DNA from: Rhodospirillum sp.
Lineage (GTDB): Bacteria > Pseudomonadota > Alphaproteobacteria > Rhodospirillales > Rhodospirillaceae
Direction of reading: 5' to 3'
DNA: 64,000 nucleotides
NCBI GenBank assembly: GCA_021741145.1
Contig: JAIOYK010000021.1
Coordinates: 17,295 to 81,294 of the forward strand
Shown here piece after piece: positions 1 through 10,900 of this stretch. A model generated the notes under the pieces. It was not told the DNA's origin and made no database searches. It saw only the letters and a list, made by a program, of their open reading frames with translations. Position 1 is the first letter of the stretch. Every line of letters begins with the position of its first letter. The position numbers and the translations under genes were made by a program.

Positions 1-2
1 AG

Positions 3-1091
3 GTTCAATATCTGAAGGATTGGGAAGTCCATCTGAAAGTCCTGACGGACCAATATCCGAACACCCGCTTCATCGCCTCCGGATCGGCCGCCGCGGCCTT
101 GCGCCTGAAAAGCAATGAGTCCGGAGCCGGACGGTTCACCGACTATTTTCTCCCTCCGCTGACCTTCGCCGAGTTTCTCGACTTTTCGGACCTTGAAGAG
201 GATCTCATCGAGGAGCCGGACGAAGGAAGGAAATACGGCATCAAGGATATCAATGCGCTGAATTCCGCCTTCATCGACTATCTGAACTATGGGGGATATC
301 CGGAAGCCGTCGTCTCTCCCGCTATTCGCGCCGATGCGCAGCGGTTCCTGGGTCGGGATATCATCGACAAGGTCCTGTTGCGCGACCTGCCCAGCCTCTA
401 CGGTATCCAGAATATTCAGGAACTCAACCGTCTGTTCACGACCATCGCTTACCACACGGGACAGGAAATCAGCCTGGAAAAGCTGGCCTCCAGTTCAGGC
501 GTGGCCAAGCCGACGATCACCCGATACATGGAATATCTGGAAGCGGCCTTCCTCATCATCCGAGTGAAGCGGGTCGACAGTGCGGGACAACAGTTCAAAC
601 GCATGGTGAATTTCAAAGTCTATCTCGCCAATCCATCAATGCGCGCCGCGCTCTTCGCTCCCATCGATGCCGATGATCCCGCCATGGGAACCTTGGTCGA
701 AACAGCTTACTTCGGCCAATGGCTTCATTCTCCCGACTTACCGCATTTGTACTACGCCCGCTGGAAAGAGGGGCGGACCGATATGGAAGTCGATCTCGTC
801 TATGTGAGGGAGCAACACCCTCCGGACTGGGCCATGGAACTCAAGTGGTCCGACCATTACGTTAACAATCCCAATAATCTCAAGGGCTTGATTTCCTTCG
901 CGCAGAGAAACCCCAGTCCTGTATTTGAGGCAGGAGCGTCCTCACGAACACAGTTTCAAGAAACCGAGGTGTCCGGAGTCTACATCAGCCATCAGCCAGT
1001 CGCCTTGTTGTGTTATGCGATGGGCAAGAATTCAACAAAACAAAACGCGGGATCCGGAGCTCAAGCTCACTTAGCTTTTCGGCGAGGATGA
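3..1091 (+). CDS. AAA-family ATPase with C-terminal DUF4143 domain, 5' end missing
   Basis: The frame is open from the left edge, so only the C-terminal part of the ATPase module is present. The visible start carries a sensor-like SGSAAAAL stretch followed by GRFTDYFLPPLTFAEFLDF, the usual junction between the AAA core and DUF4143. The DUF4143 part has LLRDLP, a winged-helix-like block (SGVAKPTITRYMEYLEAAFLI) and a nuclease-like tail with MEVDLVYV and MELKW. Family members are ATPases of unknown function often found in accessory gene sets. The Walker A motif must lie upstream of the window. Family assignment is good; the substrate is unknown. Confidence 0.8.
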   Translation, partial: VQYLKDWEVHLKVLTDQYPNTRFIASGSAAAALRLKSNESGAGRFTDYFLPPLTFAEFLDFSDLEEDLIEEPDEGRKYGIKDINALNSAFIDYLNYGGYPEAVVSPAIRADAQRFLGRDIIDKVLLRDLPSLYGIQNIQELNRLFTTIAYHTGQEISLEKLASSSGVAKPTITRYMEYLEAAFLIIRVKRVDSAGQQFKRMVNFKVYLANPSMRAALFAPIDADDPAMGTLVETAYFGQWLHSPDLPHLYYARWKEGRTDMEVDLVYVREQHPPDWAMELKWSDHYVNNPNNLKGLISFAQRNPSPVFEAGASSRTQFQETEVSGVYISHQPVALLCYAMGKNSTKQNAGSGAQAHLAFRRG

Positions 1092-1222
1092 TGGGACAAC
1101 GCCCTGGAACCAGGCGCGGGACGTGACGGTGGTGGAGGTCTGGGCATTCAGGTAAAAATGCCTCCCGGTGAACATAGTCCACAGTGGCACCATCCACGGA
1201 CGTCAATTCCGGAGAGGATTGC

Positions 1223-3058
1223 ATGCGGTATTTCAGAAGCCCGGAGGCCAACTCCCTTTTGGCGTTTTGCTTCGGTGTGGCTTTGCTAGCGACGGCCGCA
1301 CCGGCAATCGCGGAGACCACCGGAGACCCGCTCACGCAGCTTTTGACCGACCCGACGCAATGGGCGATCCAAACCGGGGACTATGCCAACCAACGCTATT
1401 CGAAGCTGGACCAAATCAACCGCGAGACCGTCGGGGACCTGCGGGTGGCCTGGACCTTCTCGACCGGCGTTTTGCGGGGGCATGAGGGTGGACCCTTGGT
1501 GGTCGGCGATACGATGTATGTGCATACCCCTTTCCCGACCACCGTTTATGCCCTGGATTTATCCCAGGACGGTCGGATCAAATGGAAATACGCACCCCCT
1601 CAAGATCCGGACGTGGCGGCGGTCATGTGCTGTGACACGGTGAACCGGGGCGTGGCCTATGACCAGGGTCGGCTCTTCCTGCAACTGCCCGAAGCCCGCG
1701 TCGTGGCGCTCGACGCCGAAACCGGAACCGAGATCTGGAGCACCCAAAACGGCGACCCGGCCTTGGGAGCGACCAACACCGCCACCGTTCTGCCCGTGAA
1801 GGACAAGCTGATCGTCGGCATTTCCGGCGGCGAGTACGGCGTCAGGGGCTATCTGAGCGCCTATGACATCGAAACCGGCGAGCGGCTCTGGCGGGCCTAT
1901 TCCATGGGTCCGGACACGGACATGCTCATGGATCCGAAAAGGACCACGCAGTTGGGCCGTCCCGTTGGCGAAAACTCCAGCCTGACGAGTTGGGAGGGAG
2001 ATCAATGGACCATCGGCGGGGGGCCGACCTGGGGCTGGTATTCCGCCGACCTGGAGGAGAACCTCGTCTACTACGGCACCGGCAACCCCTCGACCTGGAA
2101 TCCGGAGCAACGGCCCGGGGACAACCGCTGGGCGATGTCCATCATCGCGCGGGACATCGACACGGGCGTGGCGCGCTGGGTCTATCAGATGACCCCCCAC
2201 GACCAGTGGGACTATGATGGGGTCAATGAAATGATCCTGACCGAGCAGACGATCGACGGGGTCCCACGCAAGCTGTTGACCCACTTCGACCGCAATGGCT
2301 TGGCCTATGTCCTGGATAGGACGACCGGCGCGCTTTTACGGGCGGACAAATATGACCCCACCGTAAACTGGACCACGGGCGTCGACATGGATCCGGCGAG
2401 CCCAACCTATGGGCGCCCGGAAGTGGTCGAGGACTTCTCGCCAGAGGCCAACGGCGAAGACTGGTCCACGGAAGGCATCTGTCCCGCCTCCCTGGGAAGC
2501 AAGAACCAACAACCGGCGAGCTACAGCCCCCAGACGACCCTCTTCTATGTGCCGACGAACCATTTGTGCATGGATTACGAGCCGTTCCATGTGAAATACG
2601 CCGTCGGCGTTCCCTATGTGGGTGCGACCTTGTCGCTCTATCCCGCGCCGGGCCATGGGGGGACCGGGAATTTCATCGCCTGGGACAATACCACCGGGCG
2701 CATCCGCTGGAGCCTTCCGGAACCCTTCTCCGTCTGGTCCGGCTCTCTCGCCACGGCGGGCGGTGTAGTCTTTTATGGAACGCTCGAGGGTTATCTCAAG
2801 GCCGTGGACGCCGAAACGGGACAGGAGCTGTACCGCTTCAAAACCCCTTCCGGCATTGTCGGCAATATCATGACCTATCAATGGAACGACCATCAATATG
2901 TGGCGGTCCTGTCCGGCGTCGGGGGCTGGGCCGGAATTGGCCTCGCGGCGGGACTGACCCAGCCCCATGACGGTGCCGGAGCTGTTGGCGGGTACGCCGC
3001 GCTCAGTCAATATACCGCGCTTGGAGGACAAGTGACCGTCTTCGCCTTGCCGAACTGA
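1223..3058 (+). CDS. xoxF: Lanthanide-dependent PQQ methanol dehydrogenase, XoxF type
   Basis: 611 residues, the family's usual size. The ATG at 1223 was chosen because GGAGAGG lies 5-6 bases upstream and a Sec signal peptide follows at once (cleavage near AIA-E, residue 30). It is a periplasmic quinoprotein oxidising methanol or other primary alcohols. The sequence shows the adjacent disulfide cysteines C136-C137 (MCCDTVNRG) and the WDYDGVN motif: D330 is the expected catalytic Asp and D332 the extra Asp that marks lanthanide-binding XoxF (MxaF has Ala there). The C-terminal [19 protein letters not shown] region and WSG(S/A)[15 protein letters not shown] block match XoxF5-like proteins. No xoxG cytochrome or xoxJ gene is adjacent, so electron-acceptor genes must lie elsewhere. 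Confidence 0.92.
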   Translation: MRYFRSPEANSLLAFCFGVALLATAAPAIAETTGDPLTQLLTDPTQWAIQTGDYANQRYSKLDQINRETVGDLRVAWTFSTGVLRGHEGGPLVVGDTMYVHTPFPTTVYALDLSQDGRIKWKYAPPQDPDVAAVMCCDTVNRGVAYDQGRLFLQLPEARVVALDAETGTEIWSTQNGDPALGATNTATVLPVKDKLIVGISGGEYGVRGYLSAYDIETGERLWRAYSMGPDTDMLMDPKRTTQLGRPVGENSSLTSWEGDQWTIGGGPTWGWYSADLEENLVYYGTGNPSTWNPEQRPGDNRWAMSIIARDIDTGVARWVYQMTPHDQWDYDGVNEMILTEQTIDGVPRKLLTHFDRNGLAYVLDRTTGALLRADKYDPTVNWTTGVDMDPASPTYGRPEVVEDFSPEANGEDWSTEGICPASLGSKNQQPASYSPQTTLFYVPTNHLCMDYEPFHVKYAVGVPYVGATLSLYPAPGHGGTGNFIAWDNTTGRIRWSLPEPFSVWSGSLATAGGVVFYGTLEGYLKAVDAETGQELYRFKTPSGIVGNIMTYQWNDHQYVAVLSGVGGWAGIGLAAGLTQPHDGAGAVGGYAALSQYTALGGQVTVFALPN

Positions 3059-3087
3059 CTCCCCAATAGAAGACCCTGCGTGGAAAC

Positions 3088-3114
3088 GGCCGGTTCGCGA
3101 CAAACGAACCGGCC
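3088..3114. terminator. Bidirectional hairpin between xoxF and the coq10-like gene
   Basis: A perfect 10-bp inverted repeat (GGCCGGTTCG / CGAACCGGCC) with a 7-base loop lies between two convergent genes and directly abuts the stop codon of the minus-strand gene. It is placed to terminate both; there is no long T run. Confidence 0.7.
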
Positions 3115-3555
3115 CTATTTCCGATCGCCATACAATTGGGCCGCCCGCTTTTCGAAGGAGGAGACCATCAGCCGCACGGCCTCGCCGAACAGGGCGCCCA
3201 TGACCTTCCGCAGAACGATCGACTTGAACTCAAAATCCACATAAAAGTCGACAATCACGCCACCCTTGCCATCGGACTCAAAGACCCAATGGTTATTCAG
3301 GTACTTGAACGGCCCCTCGGCATAGGTAACGTTGATCCGTTCCTTGGGCTGGAACTCCACGCGGGAGGTAAACCTCTCCCGCACCATCTTGAAACCGATC
3401 ACCAGATCCGACCAGACGACATTCCCTTCCAGCTTCTTATTGCGGGCGGCAAGGCACCAGGGCAAGAACTCCGGGTAACTTTCGATATCGGCCACCAGGT
3501 CGTACATCTGCTCGGGTGTGTAGGGAAGCGCGCGCTTCTCGGCGTGTGTGGGCAT
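3115..3555 (-). CDS. Coq10/RatA-family START-domain protein (coenzyme Q-binding)
   Basis: 146 residues, a single START/polyketide-cyclase-like domain covering the whole chain. It opens with the typical Y(T/S)PEQMYDLVADIESYPEFLPWC block and contains WVFESDGKGG and VDFYVDFEFKS near the C-terminus. Family members bind ubiquinone and support respiration (Coq10); the E. coli homologue RatA was described as a ribosome-associated toxin, but in alphaproteobacteria the quinone role is the more likely one. It lies 8 bases downstream of lipA and ends the pyruvate dehydrogenase/lipoate cluster, a common arrangement in this class. Confidence 0.85.
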   Translation of the reverse strand: MPTHAEKRALPYTPEQMYDLVADIESYPEFLPWCLAARNKKLEGNVVWSDLVIGFKMVRERFTSRVEFQPKERINVTYAEGPFKYLNNHWVFESDGKGGVIVDFYVDFEFKSIVLRKVMGALFGEAVRLMVSSFEKRAAQLYGDRK

Positions 3556-3563
3556 GGCGCCGC

Positions 3564-4526
3564 TTACTCGGCCGCGGCATGGGCGGCGCGACGGGCCTCC
3601 CGCAGGGCTTCAAAATCCCGGTCCGCGTGGTGGGAAGACCGGGTCAGCGGTGTCGAGGCCACCATCAGGAAGCCCTTGGACTTGGCGATCCGGGCGTAGT
3701 CCTCGAATTCCTCCGGCGTCACGAAACGATCCACCGCGACATGCTTCAGGGTCGGTTGCAAATACTGGCCGATGGTCATGAAGTCGACGCCCGCGCCGCG
3801 CATGTCGTCCATGACCTGCGACACCTCGTCCTTGGTCTCACCCAGGCCGACCATGATGCCGGACTTGGTGAACAGAGTCGGATCGAGCTGCTTCACCCGC
3901 GCCAAAAGCTGCAAGGAGTGAAAATAGCGCGCGCCGGGACGGATCGAGGTATAGAGCCGGGGCACGGTTTCCATGTTGTGATTGAACACGTCGGGCCGGG
4001 CCTCGACCACCCGCGCCAGCGCGCTTTCGGGTCGGTCGCGGAAGTCCGGTGTCAACACCTCGACGGAGCAGTCGGGACGGCGGGCGCGCACCTTGGTGAT
4101 GCACTGGTAGAACTGCTCGGCCCCGCCGTCGGCCAAGTCGTCCCGGTCCACCGAAGTGATCACCACATGCTTTAGTTCCATCTGTTCGACGGATAGGGCC
4201 AGATTATCGGGTTCGGCGGCGTCCACGGCTCCGGGTTTGCCCGTGCGCACATTGCAGAAGGCGCAAGCCCGCGTGCAGATATCGCCCAGGATCATGAAGG
4301 TCGCGTGGCGACGCTTCCAGCATTCCCCAATGTTCGGGCAGGCGGCCTCTTCGCAGACGGTGAACAGGTTCTTGGACCGCATGAGCTTGCGGATCTCCGC
4401 GGCCTCGCTTGAGACCGGGGCCTTCACACGAATCCAATCGGGCTTGCGCGGAGACGGATTATCCGGCTTCCGCGCCTTCTCTGGATGGCGGATGATCGGC
4501 CTATCACTCATCGATGTATCGCTCAT
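3564..4526 (-). CDS. lipA: Lipoyl synthase
   Basis: 320 residues. A radical-SAM enzyme inserting two sulfurs into octanoyl groups on E2-type proteins. The radical-SAM cluster CTRACAFC (CxxxCxxC) and the auxiliary-cluster cysteines [12 protein letters not shown] are intact, and the C-terminal region ends in the conserved [12 protein letters not shown] block with the RSS motif. The start at 4526 ([10 protein letters not shown]) is preferred over an upstream in-frame start because AAGGG lies 5 bases ahead. It follows lpdA by 68 bases and is cotranscribed with the E2 genes that carry lipoyl domains. Confidence 0.95.
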   Translation of the reverse strand: MSDTSMSDRPIIRHPEKARKPDNPSPRKPDWIRVKAPVSSEAAEIRKLMRSKNLFTVCEEAACPNIGECWKRRHATFMILGDICTRACAFCNVRTGKPGAVDAAEPDNLALSVEQMELKHVVITSVDRDDLADGGAEQFYQCITKVRARRPDCSVEVLTPDFRDRPESALARVVEARPDVFNHNMETVPRLYTSIRPGARYFHSLQLLARVKQLDPTLFTKSGIMVGLGETKDEVSQVMDDMRGAGVDFMTIGQYLQPTLKHVAVDRFVTPEEFEDYARIAKSKGFLMVASTPLTRSSHHADRDFEALREARRAAHAAAE

Positions 4527-4594
4527 GGTACCCTTAATACTTCGGCGGGACCCGGAAGGAAACCCCGGATCCCGCCTGTCTCTAGGATGCTCCA

Positions 4595-5989
4595 TTAGAA
4601 ATGGATCGCGCGACCGTAGGCGTCAAGGACGGATTCGTGCATCATCTCCGACAGGGTCGGATGGGGGAAGACCACATGCATCAGGTCTTCCTCGGTGGTT
4701 TCCAGGGTTTTGGCGATCGTATAGCCCTGGATCAGCTCGGTCACTTCCGCGCCAATCATATGGGCGCCCAGAAGCTCCCCGGTCTTCTCGTCGAACACGG
4801 TCTTGATCATCCCCTCGGGCTCGCCCAGAGCGATCGCCTTGCCGTTGCCGATGAAGGGGAAGCGGCCCACCTTAACCTTGTAGCCCAGCTCCTTGGCCTT
4901 GGCTTCGGTCATGCCGACGCTGGCCACCTGCGGGTTGCAATAAGTGCAGCCTGGGATGCGGCTGGTGTCGATCGCATGGACCGTCTTGCCCGCGATGAAC
5001 TCGGCCACCATGACACCCTCGTGGCTGGCCTTATGGGCGAGCCAGGGAGCGCCGGTCAGATCGCCGATGGCGAAGACGCCGGGCTCGCCGGTGCGGCACA
5101 TCCCGTCGGTGACGACATGGGTGCGGTCGACTTTTACCTTAGTCCCTTCGAGACCCAGGTTCTCGACATTGCCGACGATGCCGACGGCCATGATCACCCG
5201 CTCGACGGTAACCTCCTCGGTCTTGCCGCCCTTCTCCAGGGTCACGGTGACGCTGTCGGCGTTCTTCTTGAGCCCCTTGACGTTGGTCCCGGCCTTGATC
5301 TTCAAGCCTTGCTTCTCGAAGGACTTGTGGGCCATGGCGCTGATCTCGGCATCTTCCACCGGCAGCACGCGGTCCATGACCTCGACCACGGTGACGTCCG
5401 TCCCGCATTCGTTGAAGAAGCTGGCGAACTCGATGCCAATGGCACCGGAGCCCACGACCAGCATGCTCTTGGGCACCGCTTGGGGGACCAGGGCGTGCTT
5501 GTAGTGCCAGATCAGCTTGCCATCCGGCTCCATACCCGGCAGCACCCGAGGGCGGGCGCCGGTGGCCAGGATGATGTTCTTGGCCATGATATCGGTGGTT
5601 TTGCCATCCTTGGTCACGGCCAGCTTGCCGGAACCATTGAGCTTGGCCTCCCCATCGATGACGGTGACCTTGTTCTTCTTCAACAGGTGCCCCACACCGC
5701 CGGACAGCTGCTTGGCCACGCCCCGGGAGCGCTGGACAACGGCCTCCAGGTCCACCTCGGCCCCGGAGACTTTCAGGCCGTAGGACTTGGCGTGCTTGAT
5801 CGTCCGAAAGACCTCGGCGCTGCGCAGCAGGGCCTTGGTGGGAATGCAACCCCAGTTGAGGCAGATGCCTCCCACATGTTCACGCTCAACGACGGCGACC
5901 TTCAGACCCAACTGAGCGGCACGGATGGCGGCGACATAGCCGCCCGGACCGGCGCCGACGACGACGACTTCAAAGGAATTCTTGGCCAT
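4595..5989 (-). CDS. lpdA: Dihydrolipoyl dehydrogenase (E3) of pyruvate dehydrogenase
   Basis: 464 residues. A flavoprotein that reoxidises dihydrolipoyl groups with NAD+. The N-terminal FAD fold [10 protein letters not shown] (residues 13-22), the redox disulfide C43/C48 in [12 protein letters not shown], a NAD-binding GSGAIGIEF and the C-terminal catalytic HPTLSE are all present. It lies in the pdhABC-lpd-lipA cluster, so it serves the pyruvate complex; another E3 gene for 2-oxoglutarate dehydrogenase probably exists elsewhere. Confidence 0.96.
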   Translation of the reverse strand: MAKNSFEVVVVGAGPGGYVAAIRAAQLGLKVAVVEREHVGGICLNWGCIPTKALLRSAEVFRTIKHAKSYGLKVSGAEVDLEAVVQRSRGVAKQLSGGVGHLLKKNKVTVIDGEAKLNGSGKLAVTKDGKTTDIMAKNIILATGARPRVLPGMEPDGKLIWHYKHALVPQAVPKSMLVVGSGAIGIEFASFFNECGTDVTVVEVMDRVLPVEDAEISAMAHKSFEKQGLKIKAGTNVKGLKKNADSVTVTLEKGGKTEEVTVERVIMAVGIVGNVENLGLEGTKVKVDRTHVVTDGMCRTGEPGVFAIGDLTGAPWLAHKASHEGVMVAEFIAGKTVHAIDTSRIPGCTYCNPQVASVGMTEAKAKELGYKVKVGRFPFIGNGKAIALGEPEGMIKTVFDEKTGELLGAHMIGAEVTELIQGYTIAKTLETTEEDLMHVVFPHPTLSEMMHESVLDAYGRAIHF

Positions 5990-6082
5990 GGGTTCGTTTC
6001 CCCAATCTATGAATGGCGCATCTGGATGACGAAAGCGGCAGGACCGGACCCGGCGCGCAAAGGCCGGATCCGGTGTGGCGCC

Positions 6083-7402
6083 TTACAGCATCATCGCCAT
6101 GGGATCCTGGATCAGCTTCTTGAAGGCCGCCATGAACTGGGCACCAACCGCGCCGTCCACCACCCGGTGGTCGACCGACAGGGTACAACTCATGACCGTG
6201 GCCACGGCCAACGCCCCATCCTTCACCACCGGACGCTGTTCTCCGGCGCCCACGGCCAGGATGCAGCCCTGGGGCGGATTGATGATGGCGGCGAAGTCAC
6301 GGATGCCAAACATGCCCAGGTTGGAGATGGTGAAACCGCCGCCCTGGAATTCCTCTGGCTTCAGCTTACCGTCGCGGGCCTTCTTGGCCAGTTCCTTCAT
6401 TTCGCCAGAGATGGTGGCCAAGCCCTTCTGATCAGCCTTGCGGATAATCGGCGTAATCAGACCGCCCTCGGTAGCCACGGCGACGGAGACGTCCACCTCG
6501 TCCCACAGGATGATCGCCTCGTCGGTCCAGGCGGCATTGGCCGCGGGAACCTGCTTGAGGGCGAGCGCCACGGCCTTGATGATCAGATCGTTGACGGACA
6601 GCTTGTAGGACTGACCCAGACCCTCGGCCCGGGCGTTCAGGTCCTTGCGCAGGGCCAGCAGGGCGTCCAGCTCCACGTCCACCGTCAGGTAGAAATGGGG
6701 GACGGTCTGTTTGGACTCCGTCAGGCGCTTGGCGATGATCTTACGCATGGAGGAGTTGGGCACGGCGGTATGGGGGGCGTCCGGCAGGGCGGGCGGCTTG
6801 GCCGGAGTGGGCGCCGCCGGAGTCGAGGCGACGGCGGGACCGGGAGCGGCGGGGGCGGGGGCGGCCTTGCCGGTCCCGGCCTTCAGGGCGCTCTCGATAT
6901 CATGCTTGACGATCCGCCCCTTGGGTCCGGTGCCCGTGACGGCGTTCAGGTCCAGGCCTTCCTGCTCCGCCATGCGGCGGGCCAGCGGGCTGGCGAAAAC
7001 CCGCTCTCCCGCCGCCTTGGCGGGAGCGGAAGCCGGAGCGGCGGGAGCCTCGGGAGCGGGCGCCGGAGCAGCCGCCGCCTTGGGGGTTGGAGCAGCCTCT
7101 CCCTTGGGGGCTGGAGCCCCACCACCCGCCTGGAAGCCATCAAGGGCGGAGGCGTCTTCCCCTTCCTCCAAGACGATGCCGATCAACTGGTTGACCTTCA
7201 CCCCGGCGGTGCCATCGGCGACGACAATCTTGCCAAGGATCCCCTCGTCGACCGCCTCGAACTCCATGGTCGCTTTATCGGTTTCGATTTCGCAGATGAC
7301 GTCACCCGCGGCGATGGTATCGCCCTCGGCCTTGAGCCATTTGGCGAGGGTACCCTCTTCCATGGTCGGGGAGAGGGCGGGCATGAGAATTTCAACGGGC
7401 AT
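6083..7402 (-). CDS. pdhC: Pyruvate dehydrogenase E2, dihydrolipoamide acetyltransferase
   Basis: 439 residues. A single lipoyl domain (residues 1-80, lipoylated Lys expected at K43 in ETDKATMEF), an Ala/Pro linker, a peripheral subunit-binding domain (about 135-172, SPLARRMAEQEGLDL) and the acetyltransferase core ending with DHRVVDG (H412, D416). This E2 has one lipoyl domain because E1 beta carries another. It lies between pdhB (24 bases upstream) and lpdA (93 bases downstream). Confidence 0.95.
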   Translation of the reverse strand: MPVEILMPALSPTMEEGTLAKWLKAEGDTIAAGDVICEIETDKATMEFEAVDEGILGKIVVADGTAGVKVNQLIGIVLEEGEDASALDGFQAGGGAPAPKGEAAPTPKAAAAPAPAPEAPAAPASAPAKAAGERVFASPLARRMAEQEGLDLNAVTGTGPKGRIVKHDIESALKAGTGKAAPAPAAPGPAVASTPAAPTPAKPPALPDAPHTAVPNSSMRKIIAKRLTESKQTVPHFYLTVDVELDALLALRKDLNARAEGLGQSYKLSVNDLIIKAVALALKQVPAANAAWTDEAIILWDEVDVSVAVATEGGLITPIIRKADQKGLATISGEMKELAKKARDGKLKPEEFQGGGFTISNLGMFGIRDFAAIINPPQGCILAVGAGEQRPVVKDGALAVATVMSCTLSVDHRVVDGAVGAQFMAAFKKLIQDPMAMML

Positions 7403-7426
7403 TGGATGCGTTCCCTTTTCCCCGGA

Positions 7427-8827
7427 TTATTTGTAGCAGACACCCTTGGCGGCCTCGACGACGCCTTCCGGCGTGGGCAGGGCCAGTTTTTCCAGGTTGG
7501 CGGCATAGGGCATGGGAACGTCCACGCCACAAACCCGCGCCACCGGAGCATCCAGCCAGTCAAAGGCCTGCTCCATGATGGTCATACCGATTTCCGATCC
7601 GATCCCGGCGAAGGGCCAGCCTTCCTCGACCGACACGCAGCGGTTGGTTTTCTGGACGGAGCGGATGATGGTCGCCGTATCCAGGGGGCGGATGGTGCGC
7701 AGGTTGATGACCTCCGCTTCGATCCCCTGCTCGGCCAGGGTGGCCGCGGCCTCCAGGGCGACGGCGACCATGCGCGAAAAGGCGACGATGGTCACATCGG
7801 ACCCGGCCCGCTCGATCTTGGCCTTGCCGATGGGCAGGACGAAATCCGGATCGTCGGGCACGTCGAAGGTCTGCCCGTAGAGCATCTCGTTTTCCAGGAA
7901 GACCACCGGGTTGGGATCCCGGATGGCGGCCTTCAACAGGCCCTTGGCGTCCGCGGCCGACCAGGGGGAAACCACCTTCAGACCCGGGCAATGGGCGTAC
8001 CAGGAGGCATAGCACTGGCTGTGTTGGGCGGCGACGCGCGACGCCGCGCCGTTGGAGCCCCGGAAGACGATGGGGCAGCCCATCTGACCACCGGACATGT
8101 ACAGCGTCTTGGCGGCGGAGTTGAGGATATGGTCGATAGCCTGCATGGCGAAGTTGAAGGTCATGAACTCCACGATGGGCCGCAGGCCGGAGAAGGCGGC
8201 GCCGGTGGCCAGACCGGTAAAGCCCATTTCGGTGATCGGGGTGTCGATCACCCGCTTCTCACCGAACTCGTCCAGCAACCCCTGGGAGACCTTATAGGCC
8301 CCCTGATACTGGCCCACTTCCTCGCCCAGTAGAAAGACATCGCCATTGGCGCGCATTTCCTCGGCCATGGCATCGCGCAGGGCTTCGCGGACGGACAGCT
8401 TGGTGAAGGAGTCGTACTGCTTCTCCTCCTGCAAGCCCGCCTCGGCATCACCCCCGGCTTGCAGGGGGCTGTCTGGGGCGACGGCGGCCCGTGCCGGTTC
8501 GGCTGGCTTGGCCGGTGCCGTGGCGGTCACGTCCTGGGAGGGACCACCCGCGGTATCCATGCCGTCCATGGCGGAGGCCTCCTCCCCCTCTTCCAACAGG
8601 ACGCCGATGAGGCTGTTCACGGCCACGTTCTCGGTGCCTTCGGGGACCACGATCTTGCCAAGGGTCCCTTCATCGACAGCCTCGAATTCCATGGTGGCCT
8701 TGTCGGTTTCAATCTCGCAAATCACGTCGCCAGCGGCGATGGCGTCACCCTCGGCCTTCAGCCATCGGGCCAGTTTTCCCTCGGTCATGGTGGGGGAGAG
8801 GGCGGGCATCAAAATCTGTACGGGCAT
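7427..8827 (-). CDS. pdhB: Pyruvate dehydrogenase E1 beta subunit with N-terminal lipoyl domain
   Basis: 466 residues from the ATG at 8827 ([14 protein letters not shown]). Residues 1-80 are a lipoyl domain nearly identical to that of pdhC, with K43 in [11 protein letters not shown]; residues 80-135 are an Ala/Pro linker; the rest is the ThDP-binding E1 beta subunit beginning [16 protein letters not shown], with GLATGAAF and [14 protein letters not shown]. The fusion of a lipoyl domain to E1 beta is known from several alphaproteobacteria. A start 17 codons upstream is possible but lacks an SD site and would extend past the conserved lipoyl N-terminus. Confidence 0.95.
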   Translation of the reverse strand: MPVQILMPALSPTMTEGKLARWLKAEGDAIAAGDVICEIETDKATMEFEAVDEGTLGKIVVPEGTENVAVNSLIGVLLEEGEEASAMDGMDTAGGPSQDVTATAPAKPAEPARAAVAPDSPLQAGGDAEAGLQEEKQYDSFTKLSVREALRDAMAEEMRANGDVFLLGEEVGQYQGAYKVSQGLLDEFGEKRVIDTPITEMGFTGLATGAAFSGLRPIVEFMTFNFAMQAIDHILNSAAKTLYMSGGQMGCPIVFRGSNGAASRVAAQHSQCYASWYAHCPGLKVVSPWSAADAKGLLKAAIRDPNPVVFLENEMLYGQTFDVPDDPDFVLPIGKAKIERAGSDVTIVAFSRMVAVALEAAATLAEQGIEAEVINLRTIRPLDTATIIRSVQKTNRCVSVEEGWPFAGIGSEIGMTIMEQAFDWLDAPVARVCGVDVPMPYAANLEKLALPTPEGVVEAAKGVCYK

Positions 8828-8858
8828 GGGTCTCTTGCTCCGGAAAGGCGAAGGGCGC

Positions 8859-9860
8859 TCAGGCGTCGAGAAGAACATCGGTGTACAGCTCGGCCGGATC
8901 CGGCTCGGGGCTGTTCTGGGCGTACTCCGCGGCTTCGGTAACGGTCGCCTTGATCTCCTTGTCGATTTCCTTCAAGGCGGCCTCGTCCAGGATCCCGTCG
9001 GCGATCAGCTTTTGGCGCAGATGGTCGATGGGGTCGTTTTCCGAACGCATCTTGCTCACTTCTTCCTTCGACCGATATTTGGCCGGGTCGGACATGGAGT
9101 GACCCCGGTAGCGATAGGTCTTCAACTCCAAGACAGCCGGACCCTCGCCCGAGCGGGCCCTGTCGACGGCGTCCTCGGCATCGGTTTTGACGGCGATAAC
9201 GTCCATGCCGTTGATCGCCAGTCCCGCGATAGCAAAGGATTCACCGCGCTTGGACAGGTCCTTGGTGGCGCTGGCGCGCTCAACCGACGTACCCATACCG
9301 TACTTGTTGTTCTCGATCACATAGACCACGGGCAGCTTCCACAGCGCGGCCATGTTGAAGCTTTCATAAACCTGCCCCTGGTTGATGGCCCCATCGCCCA
9401 GGTAGACGAAGCAGACGCCGTCATCCCCGCGGTACTTATGGGCGAACCCCAGTCCTGTCCCCAGCGGCACCTGGGCACCAACGATGCCGTGGCCGCCGTA
9501 AAAACCCTTCTCCTTGCTGAACATATGCATGGAGCCTCCCTTGCCCCGGGAGTATCCATCCCGGCGACCGGTCAGCTCGGCCATCACGCCCTTGGGATCC
9601 ATGCCCGTGGCGAGCATATGCCCATGGTCACGATAGCTGGTGATGACGCTGTCGCCCGGTTTGGCCAAGGCCTGAAGCCCCACGACCACCGCTTCCTGAC
9701 CGATGTAGAGGTGACAGAACCCCCCGATCAGGCCCATGCCGTACAACTGGCCCGCTTTCTCCTCGAAACGGCGGATCAGAAGCATGTCGTGGTAAAAGGC
9801 TTTCAGGTCATCGGCGGTCGGCGCCGCGGCGCTTTTCGCCTTACGTCGAGTGGCTGCCAT
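8859..9860 (-). CDS. pdhA: Pyruvate dehydrogenase E1 alpha subunit
   Basis: 333 residues. The start at 9860 is supported by GGAGGAAAC immediately upstream; a start four codons earlier would place this SD inside the gene. The ThDP motif [17 protein letters not shown] is intact, as are [15 protein letters not shown] and the loop [14 protein letters not shown]. With pdhB it decarboxylates pyruvate and acetylates lipoyl groups. It is the first gene of the cluster; its promoter should lie in the gap up to 10264. Confidence 0.96.
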   Translation of the reverse strand: MAATRRKAKSAAAPTADDLKAFYHDMLLIRRFEEKAGQLYGMGLIGGFCHLYIGQEAVVVGLQALAKPGDSVITSYRDHGHMLATGMDPKGVMAELTGRRDGYSRGKGGSMHMFSKEKGFYGGHGIVGAQVPLGTGLGFAHKYRGDDGVCFVYLGDGAINQGQVYESFNMAALWKLPVVYVIENNKYGMGTSVERASATKDLSKRGESFAIAGLAINGMDVIAVKTDAEDAVDRARSGEGPAVLELKTYRYRGHSMSDPAKYRSKEEVSKMRSENDPIDHLRQKLIADGILDEAALKEIDKEIKATVTEAAEYAQNSPEPDPAELYTDVLLDA

Positions 9861-10264
9861 GTTTCCTCCCAATGGTCTCTCGCGGAACCCCGTTGATCGG
9901 GGATGAAGATGATGCGCGATAAGGGGCGGTCATCGGCCCAAGCCCGCCCCTCCATGCATGTGGACCCTATCGCGCGTCCCACCAGGGGAGAAAGCAATTC
10001 TTTCGGTAAGTATTTGTATTGCAATGCACAATCGGCAATTAACTCGATCACGGTTAATCGCATGATTTCATGCGGCTTTCACCCCAGCCGGTCCCATCGA
10101 GAGACAGGTCCACCTTGGGGCGTGCAAAAGACTTTTGCGCCCAGACCGGGTAATCACGGCGGTGCATTTCCGTTGACGGCTGGAATAACGCCGCGGATAT
10201 ATCCCTTGTTAAATTATTTGAACGTCGTATATTTTTATTCATCGTTCATTTTATGGGATTCCCC
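9861..10264. promoter_or_regulatory. Divergent promoter region pdhA / TetR-dikinase, with two inverted repeats
   Basis: About 400 non-coding bases between divergent genes. Two symmetric elements stand out: GCAAAAG-A-CTTTTGC at 10123-10137, and half-sites TGAACG (10219-10224) and CGTTCA (10243-10248) separated by an AT-rich 18-base core directly before the tetR start. The second is a reasonable candidate for a TetR auto-operator overlapping the promoter. Neither has been tested. Confidence 0.4.
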
Positions 10265-10900
10265 ATGTTCCGCCCCAAAACCTCTCCCGCCGCCGACCGG
10301 CGGGAACGCAAGCGCCGGATAGCCCAGGACCATCTGGCCGAGACCGCCTTTCATCTGTTCGAGACCCACGGCTATCAGGCGGTCACCATGGAACGCATCG
10401 CCACGGTCGCGGATGTGGCCAAGGCCACCCTGTACAAGTACTTCCCGGTCAAGGAGGCCCTGCTGGCCCATCGCTTCCATGGGGAGTTGGCCGCGGAAGC
10501 GCCGGAGCTTCTCGCCCGGATCCGATCCCTGCCCCGCTTCAGGGATCGGATCACCCACGTCCTTCGGGAGTCCGCGGACTGGTCCGAACGCAAGCGCCCC
10601 TATCTCGGGGCTTACCTGCGCTACCGCTTCGCCACCGTCTCTTTCCACGAGGAGGAGCCTCCCTCGGACCAGGATCGGAGCGGTATGGGGCGGCTTCTGG
10701 AAGTCCTTATCATCCAGGGCCAAAAGGACGGAGATCTACGGACCGACATCCCGGCCTGGTCCCTGGCCTGGTCCCTGGAGTTCCTCTATCTGGGCGCGTT
10801 GACGCGGTGGCTCGGTCAGCCCGCCAACGACCTGACAAACGCGTTCGACCAATTGCTCACCCTTTTCCTCGATGGCGCCGAGATGGAGAGACGACCATGA
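10265..10900 (+). CDS. TetR/AcrR-family transcriptional regulator
   Basis: 211 residues. The N-terminal helix-turn-helix is clear (AETAFHLFETHGYQAVTMER, then IATVADVAKATLYKYFPVKE); the C-terminal ligand domain is unremarkable. The ATG at 10265 is preferred over the one at 10253, which has no ribosome-binding site. The stop codon overlaps the ATG of the next gene (ATGA at 10897-10900), so the two are translationally coupled and the regulator probably controls the downstream dikinase. The inducer is unknown. Confidence 0.88.
   Translation: MFRPKTSPAADRRERKRRIAQDHLAETAFHLFETHGYQAVTMERIATVADVAKATLYKYFPVKEALLAHRFHGELAAEAPELLARIRSLPRFRDRITHVLRESADWSERKRPYLGAYLRYRFATVSFHEEEPPSDQDRSGMGRLLEVLIIQGQKDGDLRTDIPAWSLAWSLEFLYLGALTRWLGQPANDLTNAFDQLLTLFLDGAEMERRP

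Noticed and set aside
4601..8332. Very long plus-strand open frame (1243 codons) across the pdh genes
   Set aside because: Antisense to lpdA, pdhC and pdhB, all of which show clear motifs; composition (His/Gly/Asp/Leu-rich) is typical of the reverse frame of GC-rich genes.
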